Shown here one piece after another: positions 16,306 to 24,744 of a DNA stretch of 64,000 nucleotides. Position 1 is the stretch's first letter, and every line of letters begins with the position of its first letter. Source of the DNA: an uncultured Clostridia bacterium (GTDB lineage: Bacteria > Bacillota > Clostridia > Lachnospirales > Anaerotignaceae). A program made the position numbers and the translations under genes. Location: positions 1 through 64,000 of the forward strand of contig CABSIK010000004.1 in NCBI GenBank assembly GCA_902477755.1, in the 5' to 3' direction. The notes under the pieces are model-generated. The model was not told the DNA's origin. It worked only from the letters and a program-made list of their open reading frames with translations, and made no database searches.

Positions 16306-18714
16306 ATGAAGAAATTTCTTTCCATGGTGATGGCTGCGGCTATGGTCGTATCCCTGGTTCCCGCGACTGCATTCGCGGCTTCCGGCGACGTGAAAGCTAC
16401 AGCTAAGGTTGTGGGTTCTAAGAACTACACACAGGACGAGATCGAAAAGACTCAAAAAAGCAAAGTGACAGGTCCCGAAGTACAGCTGACATACACAACA
16501 GCTGATTATGCTTCTGGCGCAAAAAATGTACAGGCGAAGTACACATTGACACTGGATAACGCAGATTTCTACAAATCCGGCACAGAAATTTCCAGTAAAC
16601 CTGATTTGAAAATCGGTTTGGTGGGCGATAAGGCTGACACAGTTACAGTCGGCGAATCTACAGGGGAAAAATCTTTCAAAGCAGACACATTGTCCAATGG
16701 TGAAGTGATTACAGTAAAATCTGTAAAATTTACTGATACCGACGAAGTGGAAGTTGTAGTGGAAGGTAAAATGCAGAGAGGTTCTGTGCTGGCATTTGAC
16801 CTGACTTCTATCATGGACAAAACTTCCAAAGGCAAACAGGCAAAAGTATCCATCGAATCCGATGATATCACAATCGCGGGTGGTGATGACCTGACATACG
16901 CTTCCGTTGAAAGCAAAGGTCTGAAAGCTTCCGTAAAAGACACAGTTGATGTGGCTGCTGAAGAAGTGGTTGAACTGAAAGAACTGAAGATCGAACCCGC
17001 AGTTGGTGACACTCTGGGCGCTGTTATCAAAACAGACGGTCTGGTAAGACTGAAACTGAACAGCGGCTTTGAATTCGCTGGCAAAAAGGACGAAGTAAAA
17101 GTTGAGCCCTCCAGCGCAACTGTTGAAAGCTTTGAAGATGATGAAATCGCCATCAAAGTGGACAGCACAGCAGGCGGCAAAGACGTACTGAAAGTAACTG
17201 GTCTGAAAGTGGAAGCTACTTCCGCAAAAGCAGGCGCTACAGCTACTCTGAAAATCTACGCTGACGGCAACGACACAGTTTCCGTTGAAGTAGCGAAAGT
17301 TGTTGATTCCACAGTTACAATGTCCGTTGACAAAGATGCAGATGTACCTGTAATCTACAGCGGCGTTGATGTGAAAAACACAGGTATCACAAGCAGCAGC
17401 GACCACGAAGCTCTGGAAGTAACTGTAAAAGAATCTTTCCCCGGCGCTTGGGACGATGCAAAAGACTTCACATTCAAACTGCCTCAGGGCGTTTACATCG
17501 CGGAAGTTCAGAACCCTACAGCAGACAACATGCAGGTAGCAAAACCTACAGAATGGTTTGAAGGCGCTTACGATAAAGGCGACTACGAAGCACTGACATT
17601 CAAGAGAAGAACATGGACAGAAACAGATCCTTCTAAAAAGGATAAAGCTGAACTGAAGTTCACTCTGGTTCTGGTTGCTGACCCTAACTTCGAAGGCGAT
17701 GTAGCTCTGACTCTGACAGGCGATGCGCTGAAAGAACAGAAAGTAACAATCGCGAAATTCGTAAAACCTTTCACAGTTGAAGCAAAACAGAACGATCTGC
17801 AGATCGACTACAGAAACACAAAAGTTCCTACAGATGTAGTCATCAAAGAAGCAGAAGCTGGTCTGTGGGATAAGAACACAACATTCGCTCTGTCCCTGGA
17901 TAAGATCAACTTCGATACTGATGCAAAAGTAAGCGTTGACGATAAGAGCGGTCTGAAAGTAAAAGACGCTAAGACAACAAAAGGCGTTGTAACATTCAAA
18001 GTAGATTCCAGAAGCTCCGACAAACCCGCAGAAGTAACAATTTCTAACCTGACACTGTTCATGGATAGAAACCTGCCTGCAGGTGCATACGATCTGGATG
18101 TATTCTCCCCTGTACTGCTGGGCGCAGAAGACGGTAAGAGAGAAACAGTAACAAACAAGAGCAATCCTGCAAACGACGCTGGTTTCCTGTCTCAGGATAT
18201 CCTGGGTCAGTCCAAAACAAAACGTGTAGTAGCTGACATCAACGATGACTTCTATAGCGCGAAAGCAAAAGCTGGCTTCGTAAACATCATCACAGCTGGC
18301 CGTGAAGACACAGATTCCTTCACAACAAAAGTAGTGGTTCCCGTTGGCGAAAAATACATCGTTTCCGGTGAAAACAAAGTAGAAATTGATGTACCTGCTT
18401 ATGTAAATGCAAACGGCTACACAATGCTGCCTCTGAGAGCAGTAGCAGTAGCTCTGGGCATCAACACAAACAACGTTCTGTGGGATCAGAACACAAGAAC
18501 TGCTACAATCATGTACGGTTCCAAGATCATCAACATGACATACGGCCAGAAAATGGTATATGTAAACGGCGCGATGATCCCTGCAACAGCATCTGTTGAA
18601 ATCAAAGACAACAGAATGTTCCTGGGCATGAGAGATCTGGGCAACGCTCTGGGCGTAACAGATATCACATGGGATCAGGCTACAAAAACAGCAACACTGA
18701 ACGGCGGTAAATAA
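16306..18714 (+). CDS. surface-layer-like secreted protein 2 with stalk domain
   Basis: An 802-residue exported protein, closest to surface protein 1 in its signal peptide (MKKFLSMVMAAAMVVSLVPA), central blocks (VPVIYSGVDVKNTGIT, FTLVLVADPNFEGDV) and C-terminal stalk domain (about 692-802, TMLPLRAVAVALG and MRDLGNALGVTDITWD). The mature protein is rich in Lys, Asp, Val and Thr and lacks Cys, as is usual for S-layer proteins. No SLH or CWB2 motif. AAAAGGAGG precedes the ATG. Promoter and leader match gene 1, so they are probably co-regulated. Whether it forms a lattice is not shown by sequence. Confidence 0.75.
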   Translation: MKKFLSMVMAAAMVVSLVPATAFAASGDVKATAKVVGSKNYTQDEIEKTQKSKVTGPEVQLTYTTADYASGAKNVQAKYTLTLDNADFYKSGTEISSKPDLKIGLVGDKADTVTVGESTGEKSFKADTLSNGEVITVKSVKFTDTDEVEVVVEGKMQRGSVLAFDLTSIMDKTSKGKQAKVSIESDDITIAGGDDLTYASVESKGLKASVKDTVDVAAEEVVELKELKIEPAVGDTLGAVIKTDGLVRLKLNSGFEFAGKKDEVKVEPSSATVESFEDDEIAIKVDSTAGGKDVLKVTGLKVEATSAKAGATATLKIYADGNDTVSVEVAKVVDSTVTMSVDKDADVPVIYSGVDVKNTGITSSSDHEALEVTVKESFPGAWDDAKDFTFKLPQGVYIAEVQNPTADNMQVAKPTEWFEGAYDKGDYEALTFKRRTWTETDPSKKDKAELKFTLVLVADPNFEGDVALTLTGDALKEQKVTIAKFVKPFTVEAKQNDLQIDYRNTKVPTDVVIKEAEAGLWDKNTTFALSLDKINFDTDAKVSVDDKSGLKVKDAKTTKGVVTFKVDSRSSDKPAEVTISNLTLFMDRNLPAGAYDLDVFSPVLLGAEDGKRETVTNKSNPANDAGFLSQDILGQSKTKRVVADINDDFYSAKAKAGFVNIITAGREDTDSFTTKVVVPVGEKYIVSGENKVEIDVPAYVNANGYTMLPLRAVAVALGINTNNVLWDQNTRTATIMYGSKIINMTYGQKMVYVNGAMIPATASVEIKDNRMFLGMRDLGNALGVTDITWDQATKTATLNGGK

Positions 18715-18753
18715 GCATCCGTTGTATTCCAAACCCTTTATAATGATAGAAAA

Positions 18754-18779
18754 GAGGCTCCTGCGGGAGCCTTTTTTCC
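18754..18779 (+). terminator. terminator of surface-layer gene 2
   Basis: GGCTCC / GGAGCC stem with a short loop, followed by TTTTTT. Confidence 0.9.
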
Positions 18780-18946
18780 TTGGGTAAAATTAGCCTATGA
18801 AGTTAAGCAGAAGTAGGGCAGTTTTTTGTTTTTCCCGAAGAAAAGTTTAAGAAATATGAAAGCACCTGTTTTTTTCATGGATAATATGGTATAATTGGTT
18901 TTACTATAAACATATCTTGGGATATGACCCATAGGAGGTTTGAGAG

Positions 18947-20149
18947 ATGAAAACATATTTTGTCAAAGGAAAGACCATTGCGGCAACGGCTATGGCTGCC
19001 CTGCTGGTATCTACCACAGCATTTGCGGCGGAAGAACCGCAGGAATCCATTCCTGCTACCAAAATCTTGACCATAGAAGAAGCACAGGCTTTGGAAGCCC
19101 AGAAGGAAAAAGAACTGACCTATGAAGAAGCCGTGGAACTGGCTACCAAAAACAGCTCTGATCTGCGTTCTGTGGCAGAAACAGCTGATTATTTGCAGGA
19201 TTTGAAAGAGGACATCTGGGATATTACAGGCTCTTTCTCCGTGCCTACAGTGTCTTATCAGCAGTGGGTGGATGATGATATTTATGCCATCTATTCTTCC
19301 ATTCAGAACATCAGCAGCAGCATGACCAAAAACCGCTATTCCGAAGAACTGACAAAAATTTCTCTGGAAGCCACTGTAAAGAATTACTATACATCCATTT
19401 TCAGTGACCAGAGCTCTCTGGAACTGGCGAAAAAAGATATGGCAGTGAAAAAGACACTGTGGGAACAGGGGCAGCTGAAAAATCAGCTGGGACTGCTCAG
19501 TGACTATGACCTGAATACCCTTCGCACAGACTATGAACAGGCACAGTATAATGTGACGAAGCTGGAAATGGCACTGGAACAGGAATATCTGTCTTTCTAC
19601 AACTTCATCGGCGAGGACAGGGAAAAGGACTATACACTGGTTTATGACGTGGAATATACCCCTTATGAGCTGCCTCAGCCCATGACACAGTATGTCAACA
19701 GCAAAATGAATACAGACTATACCATCAAATTGCAGGAACAGGCACTGAAAGATGCGGAATTCAACAAGAATTATTTGTCTGTATCCTCCTCCAACGCAAC
19801 CTCTGCCAACAACAAACATTCTTATGAGGAAGCGAAACGGAGCCTGAAAACTGCTAAGGACAGCAAGGAACTTGCCATCCAGAATGCTTATAATTCCATT
19901 CTGTCTCTGGAAAGCCAGTATGATTCTGCACTGACCACACTGGAACAGGCAAAAGCGGCACAGCGTGCGGCAGAAGTAAATTATAAAGCAGGCAATACAA
20001 CATCCATTACATTAGACCAAGCGGCTCTGGCGGTGGAACAGGCACAGAACGCTGTGACACAGCTGGAATATGCCCACGACATGCAGATTTATCAGTTTGA
20101 AAACACAGAACTGCTTTCCAGCGGTACCACAGGAAAAACTTCTGCATAA
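18947..20149 (+). CDS. TolC-family-like secreted coiled-coil protein
   Basis: A 400-residue exported protein. The signal peptide ends near TTAFAA (residue 27). The rest consists of two TolC/outer-membrane-efflux-type repeats: ELTYEEAVELATKNSSDLRS opens the first, and SYEEAKRSLKTAKDSKELAI with a GNTTSITLDQAALAVEQAQ turn closes the second. Between them are long heptad-type helices. In diderms this fold makes the outer-membrane channel of efflux pumps. Here the genomic context is monoderm and no pump genes are adjacent, so it may be a wall- or S-layer-associated periplasmic-like protein. It lies between surface genes 2 and 3. AGGAGG precedes the ATG; TATAAT lies near 18889. Confidence 0.7.
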   Translation: MKTYFVKGKTIAATAMAALLVSTTAFAAEEPQESIPATKILTIEEAQALEAQKEKELTYEEAVELATKNSSDLRSVAETADYLQDLKEDIWDITGSFSVPTVSYQQWVDDDIYAIYSSIQNISSSMTKNRYSEELTKISLEATVKNYYTSIFSDQSSLELAKKDMAVKKTLWEQGQLKNQLGLLSDYDLNTLRTDYEQAQYNVTKLEMALEQEYLSFYNFIGEDREKDYTLVYDVEYTPYELPQPMTQYVNSKMNTDYTIKLQEQALKDAEFNKNYLSVSSSNATSANNKHSYEEAKRSLKTAKDSKELAIQNAYNSILSLESQYDSALTTLEQAKAAQRAAEVNYKAGNTTSITLDQAALAVEQAQNAVTQLEYAHDMQIYQFENTELLSSGTTGKTSA

Positions 20150-20183
20150 GCCAAAAATGAGAATAGCATAAGAAAATTATGAG

Positions 20184-20220
20184 AAAAAAGGACGGTTTCA
20201 TGAGAAACGTCCTTTTTTTG
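20184..20220 (+). terminator. terminator after TolC-like gene
   Basis: AAAGGACG-TTTC / GAAA-CGTCCTTT imperfect stem followed by TTTTTTT. Confidence 0.85.
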
Positions 20221-20275
20221 TAATTTTTGGAAATGCCGGAAAATCAAGGTTTTCTCCACTTATGTTTCAGTAATT

Positions 20276-20335
20276 TTACATTGAAATTAGAGTTTGGCAA
20301 AGTCTATTGTCAATCTTTTTTTTGGCGGATATAAT
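20276..20335 (+). promoter_or_regulatory. surface-layer gene 3 promoter
   Basis: -35 TTGTCA (20307-20312), 17-bp spacer, perfect -10 TATAAT (20330-20335). TTACA at 20276 and the degenerate TTAGA at 20287 are 11 bp apart; the latter is 20 bp before the -35, keeping the geometry of genes 1 and 2 with one weakened box. Confidence 0.7.
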
Positions 20336-20500
20336 AGCGTTGCAAAGTTCAAACGCACAAAACATGCAGAAAATATGCAGATTTTGCTTTGAAGAATATG
20401 GGAAAAAGAACATGGATTCTGTTTGGAATTATGGGGGACAGGAAAAATGTTCAGGGGGATTTTTCAAGGTATGTATGTCTTTTGTGCGAAAAAATGCATC

Positions 20501-20523
20501 TTCGTTTTATAACTATGCAACGA
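20501..20523 (+). promoter_or_regulatory. leader hairpin before surface-layer gene 3
   Basis: TTCGTT...AACGA arms around TTATAACTATG, the diverged third member of the leader element at 13058 and 16244. It lies about 31 bases before the ATG. Confidence 0.4.
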
Positions 20524-20554
20524 CATTTTTACAGAAGCAAAAGGAGGAAATGAC

Positions 20555-23017
20555 ATGAAGAGATTTATCTCATTAGCCATGGCAGCAGCTATGACGGTAA
20601 CTTTGCTGCCGGCAACTGCGTTCGCTGCTACAGGCGACGTAAAGGCTACTGCGAAGGTAGTCGGTAGTGACAACTACACAGAAGACGAAATGGAAACAGA
20701 AAATGGTAAAATTGAAAAAGCCGATGCAGCAGAATTGCAGCTGACATTTACTACAGCGGACTACGCGACCAGCAGCGTACCTGAAGCGGAAATCGAACTG
20801 ACACTGGACAATGCGGATTTCCTGGATGAAAGCGGTAACGTCATCGAAGACGGCACAACCACATTGGAAAATCTGGATGATTTGATTTATCTGCAAGATG
20901 ATGATTATCTGTACAAGCTGACAAAAGACAGCGATAATTATTACTTCAAAAATAGCAACGTGAATGGCGGTGCTGCTCTGGAAGACAGTACTGGCACAAA
21001 AATCGAAATCAGTGACCTGGAAATCAGCGACACAGATAACCTGACATTTACATTGACAGGTAAGATGGAACGTGGATGGGTACTGTCCTACAATCTGGCT
21101 TCCCAGCTGACAAAAACATCCAAAAACACACAGGCAACAATTACAGTAGATTCCAGTGATATTGTTATCACAAATGGCGATGATCTGGTATACGCAGCCA
21201 TCGAAGCAAAAGGCATCGACGCTTCCGTGAAAAAACTGAAAGACGTTGCAGTGGAAGAAGTTGTTACCATTGAAGACCTGAAAATCGAACCTTCCGTTGG
21301 TGCGAGTATGCAGGCAGTGGTAGATGAAGGCGATGAAATCACACTGAAACTGAACAGCGGCTTTGAATTTGCCAATAACGACAATAACGAAATCACTATC
21401 AAAGCGGACAGCAGCACAATCACACCTACAGTGACTTACGATGACGATGAAATCGTGATTGATGTAGACAGCAATATTTCTGCTGCCATTGACACACTGA
21501 CTATCAGCGGCATCCAGGTAGAAGCTACTTCCGCAAATGAAGGCGCTACAGCTACCATCAAGGTTTCCGCAACAGGCAATGACAGCGTTTCTGTAGATGT
21601 TGCGACAGTTGTTGACTACGCAGTATCCATGAGCGTTGACGAAGACGAAGACGTTCCCGTCATCTACAGCGGCGTTGACGTAGACAACACAGGTATCACA
21701 GACGACAGTGACCACGAATCTCTGGAAGTATCCATCGACGAAACCTTCGCAGGCGCTTGGGACAACAGCAAAAAATTCACACTGTCCCTGCCTGAAGGCG
21801 TTTACGCAACAAACGTGGATGTAGTGAAAGACGGCATCGAGCTGGACGAAAATGATTTCAAGGATGCTTATGACAACGGCGAATACGAATACTTCGAATT
21901 CGACAAACGTATCTTTGATGAAAACGAATCCGACGATCCTTACGAACTGGATGTAACATTCACATTGGTAGCAGACCCTGACTTTGAAGGCGACGTTGTA
22001 CTGACACTGTCCGGCGACGCTATGGAAGAACAGGAAGTAACCATTGCGAAATTCGTAAAACCTTACACAGTATCTGCACAGCAGAATGACCTGACAATCG
22101 ACTACAGAAACACAGAAATCCCTACAGATGTTGTGATTACAGAAGCAGAAGCTGGTCTGTGGGCAAAAAATTCCGAATTTGCCCTGACACTGGACAAAAT
22201 CGAATTTGACGATGACGCAGTTGTAACTGTAGATGACGAAAGTGGTCTGTCCGTGAAAAATGTAAAAACAACAAACGGCGAAATCCGTTTCACTGTTGAC
22301 AGCGAAAGTGATGACGAACCTGCAACAGTAACCATTTCTGATCTGACACTGTACATGGACAGAAACCTGCCTGCAGGTGCTTATGACCTGAACGCATACG
22401 CTCTGACAATGCTGGGCGTAGACAGCGCAGAAGAAGCAGAAAGCTTTGACAGCAGCGATGGTTACAGCTCAAGTGATGAAGGCTACCTGCCTGAAACACT
22501 GTTTGCAGATACAGACGTATTTGTTGGTGATGAATCTGATGACATCAACTATGTTGTAAAAGCTGGTTTCGTTAACATCGTTACAGCCGGCAGCGACACA
22601 ACAGGCTTCACAACAAAACTGACAGTTCCCATTGGCGAAAGCTACCTGATCGCTGGTGAAACACAGGTAACACTGGATGCACCTGCATACATCAACGCAG
22701 AAGGCTACACCATGCTGCCTGTAAGAGCCATCTCCACATCCCTGGGTATCGACAACAACAACGTGCTGTGGGATCAGGCAACAAAAACAGTTACAATCCT
22801 GTACGGTGATCGTATCATCTCCATGACAGCAGGCGCTTCCGTCATGTATGTAAACGGCAGCTCCATCCCCACAAGCTCCTCCGTGGAAATCGTAAATGAC
22901 AGAACATTCCTGCCTATGCGTGACCTGGCAACAGCTCTGGGTGTAACAGACCTGACATGGGATACAGATCCTACAACAGGCAAAACAACAACTGTTTACA
23001 TGAATGCAAACAAATAA
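20555..23017 (+). CDS. surface-layer-like secreted protein 3 with stalk domain
   Basis: An 820-residue exported protein, the most divergent of the three paralogues. The signal peptide (MKRFISLAMAAAMTVTLLPA, then TAFA) is followed by a very acidic ectodomain full of Asp/Glu clusters. Shared blocks are VPVIYSGVDVDNTGITDD, FAGAWDNSKKFTLSLPEGVY and the pattern ADP-FEGDVVLTLSGDA. The stalk (PF07833-type) domain spans about 704-820 (TMLPVRAISTSLG, MRDLATALGVTDLTWD). AAAAGGAGG precedes the ATG. The high acidity compared with proteins 1 and 2 suggests a different surface charge or calcium binding. Function inferred. Confidence 0.75.
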   Translation: MKRFISLAMAAAMTVTLLPATAFAATGDVKATAKVVGSDNYTEDEMETENGKIEKADAAELQLTFTTADYATSSVPEAEIELTLDNADFLDESGNVIEDGTTTLENLDDLIYLQDDDYLYKLTKDSDNYYFKNSNVNGGAALEDSTGTKIEISDLEISDTDNLTFTLTGKMERGWVLSYNLASQLTKTSKNTQATITVDSSDIVITNGDDLVYAAIEAKGIDASVKKLKDVAVEEVVTIEDLKIEPSVGASMQAVVDEGDEITLKLNSGFEFANNDNNEITIKADSSTITPTVTYDDDEIVIDVDSNISAAIDTLTISGIQVEATSANEGATATIKVSATGNDSVSVDVATVVDYAVSMSVDEDEDVPVIYSGVDVDNTGITDDSDHESLEVSIDETFAGAWDNSKKFTLSLPEGVYATNVDVVKDGIELDENDFKDAYDNGEYEYFEFDKRIFDENESDDPYELDVTFTLVADPDFEGDVVLTLSGDAMEEQEVTIAKFVKPYTVSAQQNDLTIDYRNTEIPTDVVITEAEAGLWAKNSEFALTLDKIEFDDDAVVTVDDESGLSVKNVKTTNGEIRFTVDSESDDEPATVTISDLTLYMDRNLPAGAYDLNAYALTMLGVDSAEEAESFDSSDGYSSSDEGYLPETLFADTDVFVGDESDDINYVVKAGFVNIVTAGSDTTGFTTKLTVPIGESYLIAGETQVTLDAPAYINAEGYTMLPVRAISTSLGIDNNNVLWDQATKTVTILYGDRIISMTAGASVMYVNGSSIPTSSSVEIVNDRTFLPMRDLATALGVTDLTWDTDPTTGKTTTVYMNANK

Positions 23018-23068
23018 GATAAAACATACTTGATTTCTTTTCAAAATTTATCCAAACCGATGTTTTCT

Positions 23069-23099
23069 GGAGGACGTCCCAAGGACGTCCTCTTTTTTG
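23069..23099 (+). terminator. terminator of surface-layer gene 3
   Basis: Perfect 10-bp stem GAGGACGTCC / GGACGTCCTC with a 3-base loop and TTTTTT. Confidence 0.95.
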
Positions 23100-23134
23100 C
23101 TTTTTGAAGATTTGATTTGCTATGTTTTTTTATA

Positions 23135-23212
23135 AAGAAAGCCGCCCCAATTCCCATTAAGAAATCAAGGAAAAGGAAAATCCATGTTTTCTGAATGGGA
23201 TATTGCTTTTTT
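23135..23212. repeat. dispersed palindromic repeat (TTCCCATT type), copy A
   Basis: About 78 bases aligning with 38044-38120. Outer arms TTCCCATTAAGAAA and TTTTCTGAATGGGA form an inverted repeat around an A-rich centre. It lies just upstream of the gerA operon promoter. It has no coding capacity and resembles a miniature inverted-repeat element. Confidence 0.55.
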
Positions 23213-23238
23213 GCGTCTTTTTGGAAAAAAGGTATAAT
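23211..23238 (+). promoter_or_regulatory. candidate gerA operon promoter
   Basis: TTGCGT (23211-23216), 16-bp spacer, TATAAT (23233-23238), about 50 bases before the chosen gerAA start. It looks like a sigma-A promoter; gerA operons are classically sigma-G dependent, so the forespore promoter may be elsewhere or divergent. Confidence 0.4.
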
Positions 23239-23286
23239 CTCTCTCCTTTTCAGCAAGACTATAGGAAAAAGGCAGGTGAGCGGATT

Positions 23287-24744
23287 TTGGAAATCGGGAA
23301 AAATCTGGCGGCAAACCGTACCGCCATGAAAGAATTGTTTGCCGACTGCGGAGATATTGTTTTCCGTGATTTTGCGGCAGCAGAAGGTCAGGGACAGCTG
23401 TTTCTGGTCTATGTGGATAATATGGTCAATACCACCGCTGTGGAGGACGCCATCATGACCAACATCATGAACCGCTGTCATGACACAGAAACGGAAGAAC
23501 GGCTTTTGGGACTTATGGAAAGCGTCATTGCCAACCGTGACGTACAGCAGGTGGATACCATTGAAAAAGCCGCTGCTGGGGTACTGGCAGGGGATACGTT
23601 GATTTTTATGGAGGGGAGCTCTTTTGCCTTGCAGGCGTCCACAAGGGGCTATCCCAACCGCGGTGTGGGACATACGGAAACAGAAGTGGTGGTACAGGGG
23701 CCCAAGGATGCTTTTACGGAGCTTCTGGCCTTCAATCTGGTGCTCATCCGCAGAAGGATACAGGATACACGGCTGAAAGTGGTGCGTACCAAAGCAGGCA
23801 GCCGCACGAAAACCGACGTTGCCCTCATGTATTTTTCCGATTTGGTGCGTCCGGAGATTCTGCGGCAGGCAAAACGCCAGCTGGAACGGCTTCGGACAAA
23901 CGGCATACTGGACAGCGGCTCTTTGGAACAGCTGTTGGAAAAGCGGCAGTTCTCGCCTTTTCCCCAATTACAGATGACAGAACGCCCGGATAAAGCGGCA
24001 GCGGCGCTCATGGAGGGGCGCGTGGTGCTGGTGGTGGATAATACGCCTTTTGTGATTCTTCTGCCGGTGACGCTGAATCTGTTTTTTCAGGCGGCAGAGG
24101 ACTATTACGACCGCTGGGAAATCATGAGCCTCATTCGCTTCATGCGGTATGTGGCGGCTTTTGTAGCGGTGGCATTGCCGGGGCTGTATCTGGCGCTGAC
24201 GGTGTACCATCCGGAGCTTTTGCCTACGTCTTTGGCGTTGAAGATTGCCACCACCAGACAAAGCATCCCTTTTTCTGTGGCGGTGGAGGTCATTTCCATG
24301 GAATTGGCTTTTGAATTGCTCAGAGAAGCAGGGGTGCGGCTTCCTTCCCCCGTCAGTGCCACCATTGGCATTGTTGGGGGCATCATCATTGGCTCGGCGG
24401 CGGTGGATGCAGGGCTGGTGAGTCCGGCAGTGGTCATCATTTCCGCTCTGACAGGGATTTGTTCTTTTGTCATTCCCAATATTTCTGTGGTTTCCGGTTT
24501 GCGGCTGAGTAAATATCTGGTGATTTTCCTTTCTGCTGCATTGGGGCTTTATGGCTTCTGGGCAGGCATCCTCCTTCTGGTGGTGCATCTGGCTGGGCTT
24601 TCTTCCTATGGGATTCCTTATCTTTACCCCTTCTGCTCCGCTTCTGTGAACCATTATCGTGATTTGGAGGACAGCCTGTTCCGTCTACCTTTGCCATGGC
24701 TCAAACGGCAGTCCATTTTCATGGAGAAAGGGGGGAAACGCTGA
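23287..24744 (+). CDS. gerAA: spore germination protein, GerA subunit A family
   Basis: Subunit A of a nutrient germinant receptor in the spore inner membrane. The 485-residue product has the N-terminal soluble domain (CGDIVFRDF, VDTIEKAAAGVLAGDTLIFM) and about five membrane segments after residue 285, with the GerA motif PFSVAVEVISMELAFELLRE. A frame open to 23203 exists, but a promoter-like sequence lies within it. TTG at 23287 follows AGGTGAG at good spacing and gives the family's usual N-terminus (MEIGKNLAANRTAMKELFAD). First gene of gerAA-AB-AC. Confidence 0.9.
   Translation: MEIGKNLAANRTAMKELFADCGDIVFRDFAAAEGQGQLFLVYVDNMVNTTAVEDAIMTNIMNRCHDTETEERLLGLMESVIANRDVQQVDTIEKAAAGVLAGDTLIFMEGSSFALQASTRGYPNRGVGHTETEVVVQGPKDAFTELLAFNLVLIRRRIQDTRLKVVRTKAGSRTKTDVALMYFSDLVRPEILRQAKRQLERLRTNGILDSGSLEQLLEKRQFSPFPQLQMTERPDKAAAALMEGRVVLVVDNTPFVILLPVTLNLFFQAAEDYYDRWEIMSLIRFMRYVAAFVAVALPGLYLALTVYHPELLPTSLALKIATTRQSIPFSVAVEVISMELAFELLREAGVRLPSPVSATIGIVGGIIIGSAAVDAGLVSPAVVIISALTGICSFVIPNISVVSGLRLSKYLVIFLSAALGLYGFWAGILLLVVHLAGLSSYGIPYLYPFCSASVNHYRDLEDSLFRLPLPWLKRQSIFMEKGGKR

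Noticed and set aside
16111..18732. 873-codon minus-strand frame opposite surface-layer gene 2
   Set aside because: Shadow created by the strong codon bias of the surface gene. Composition (Cys, Phe, His) is implausible and there are no start signals. The same holds for minus-strand frames at 13070, 20573 and 48323.
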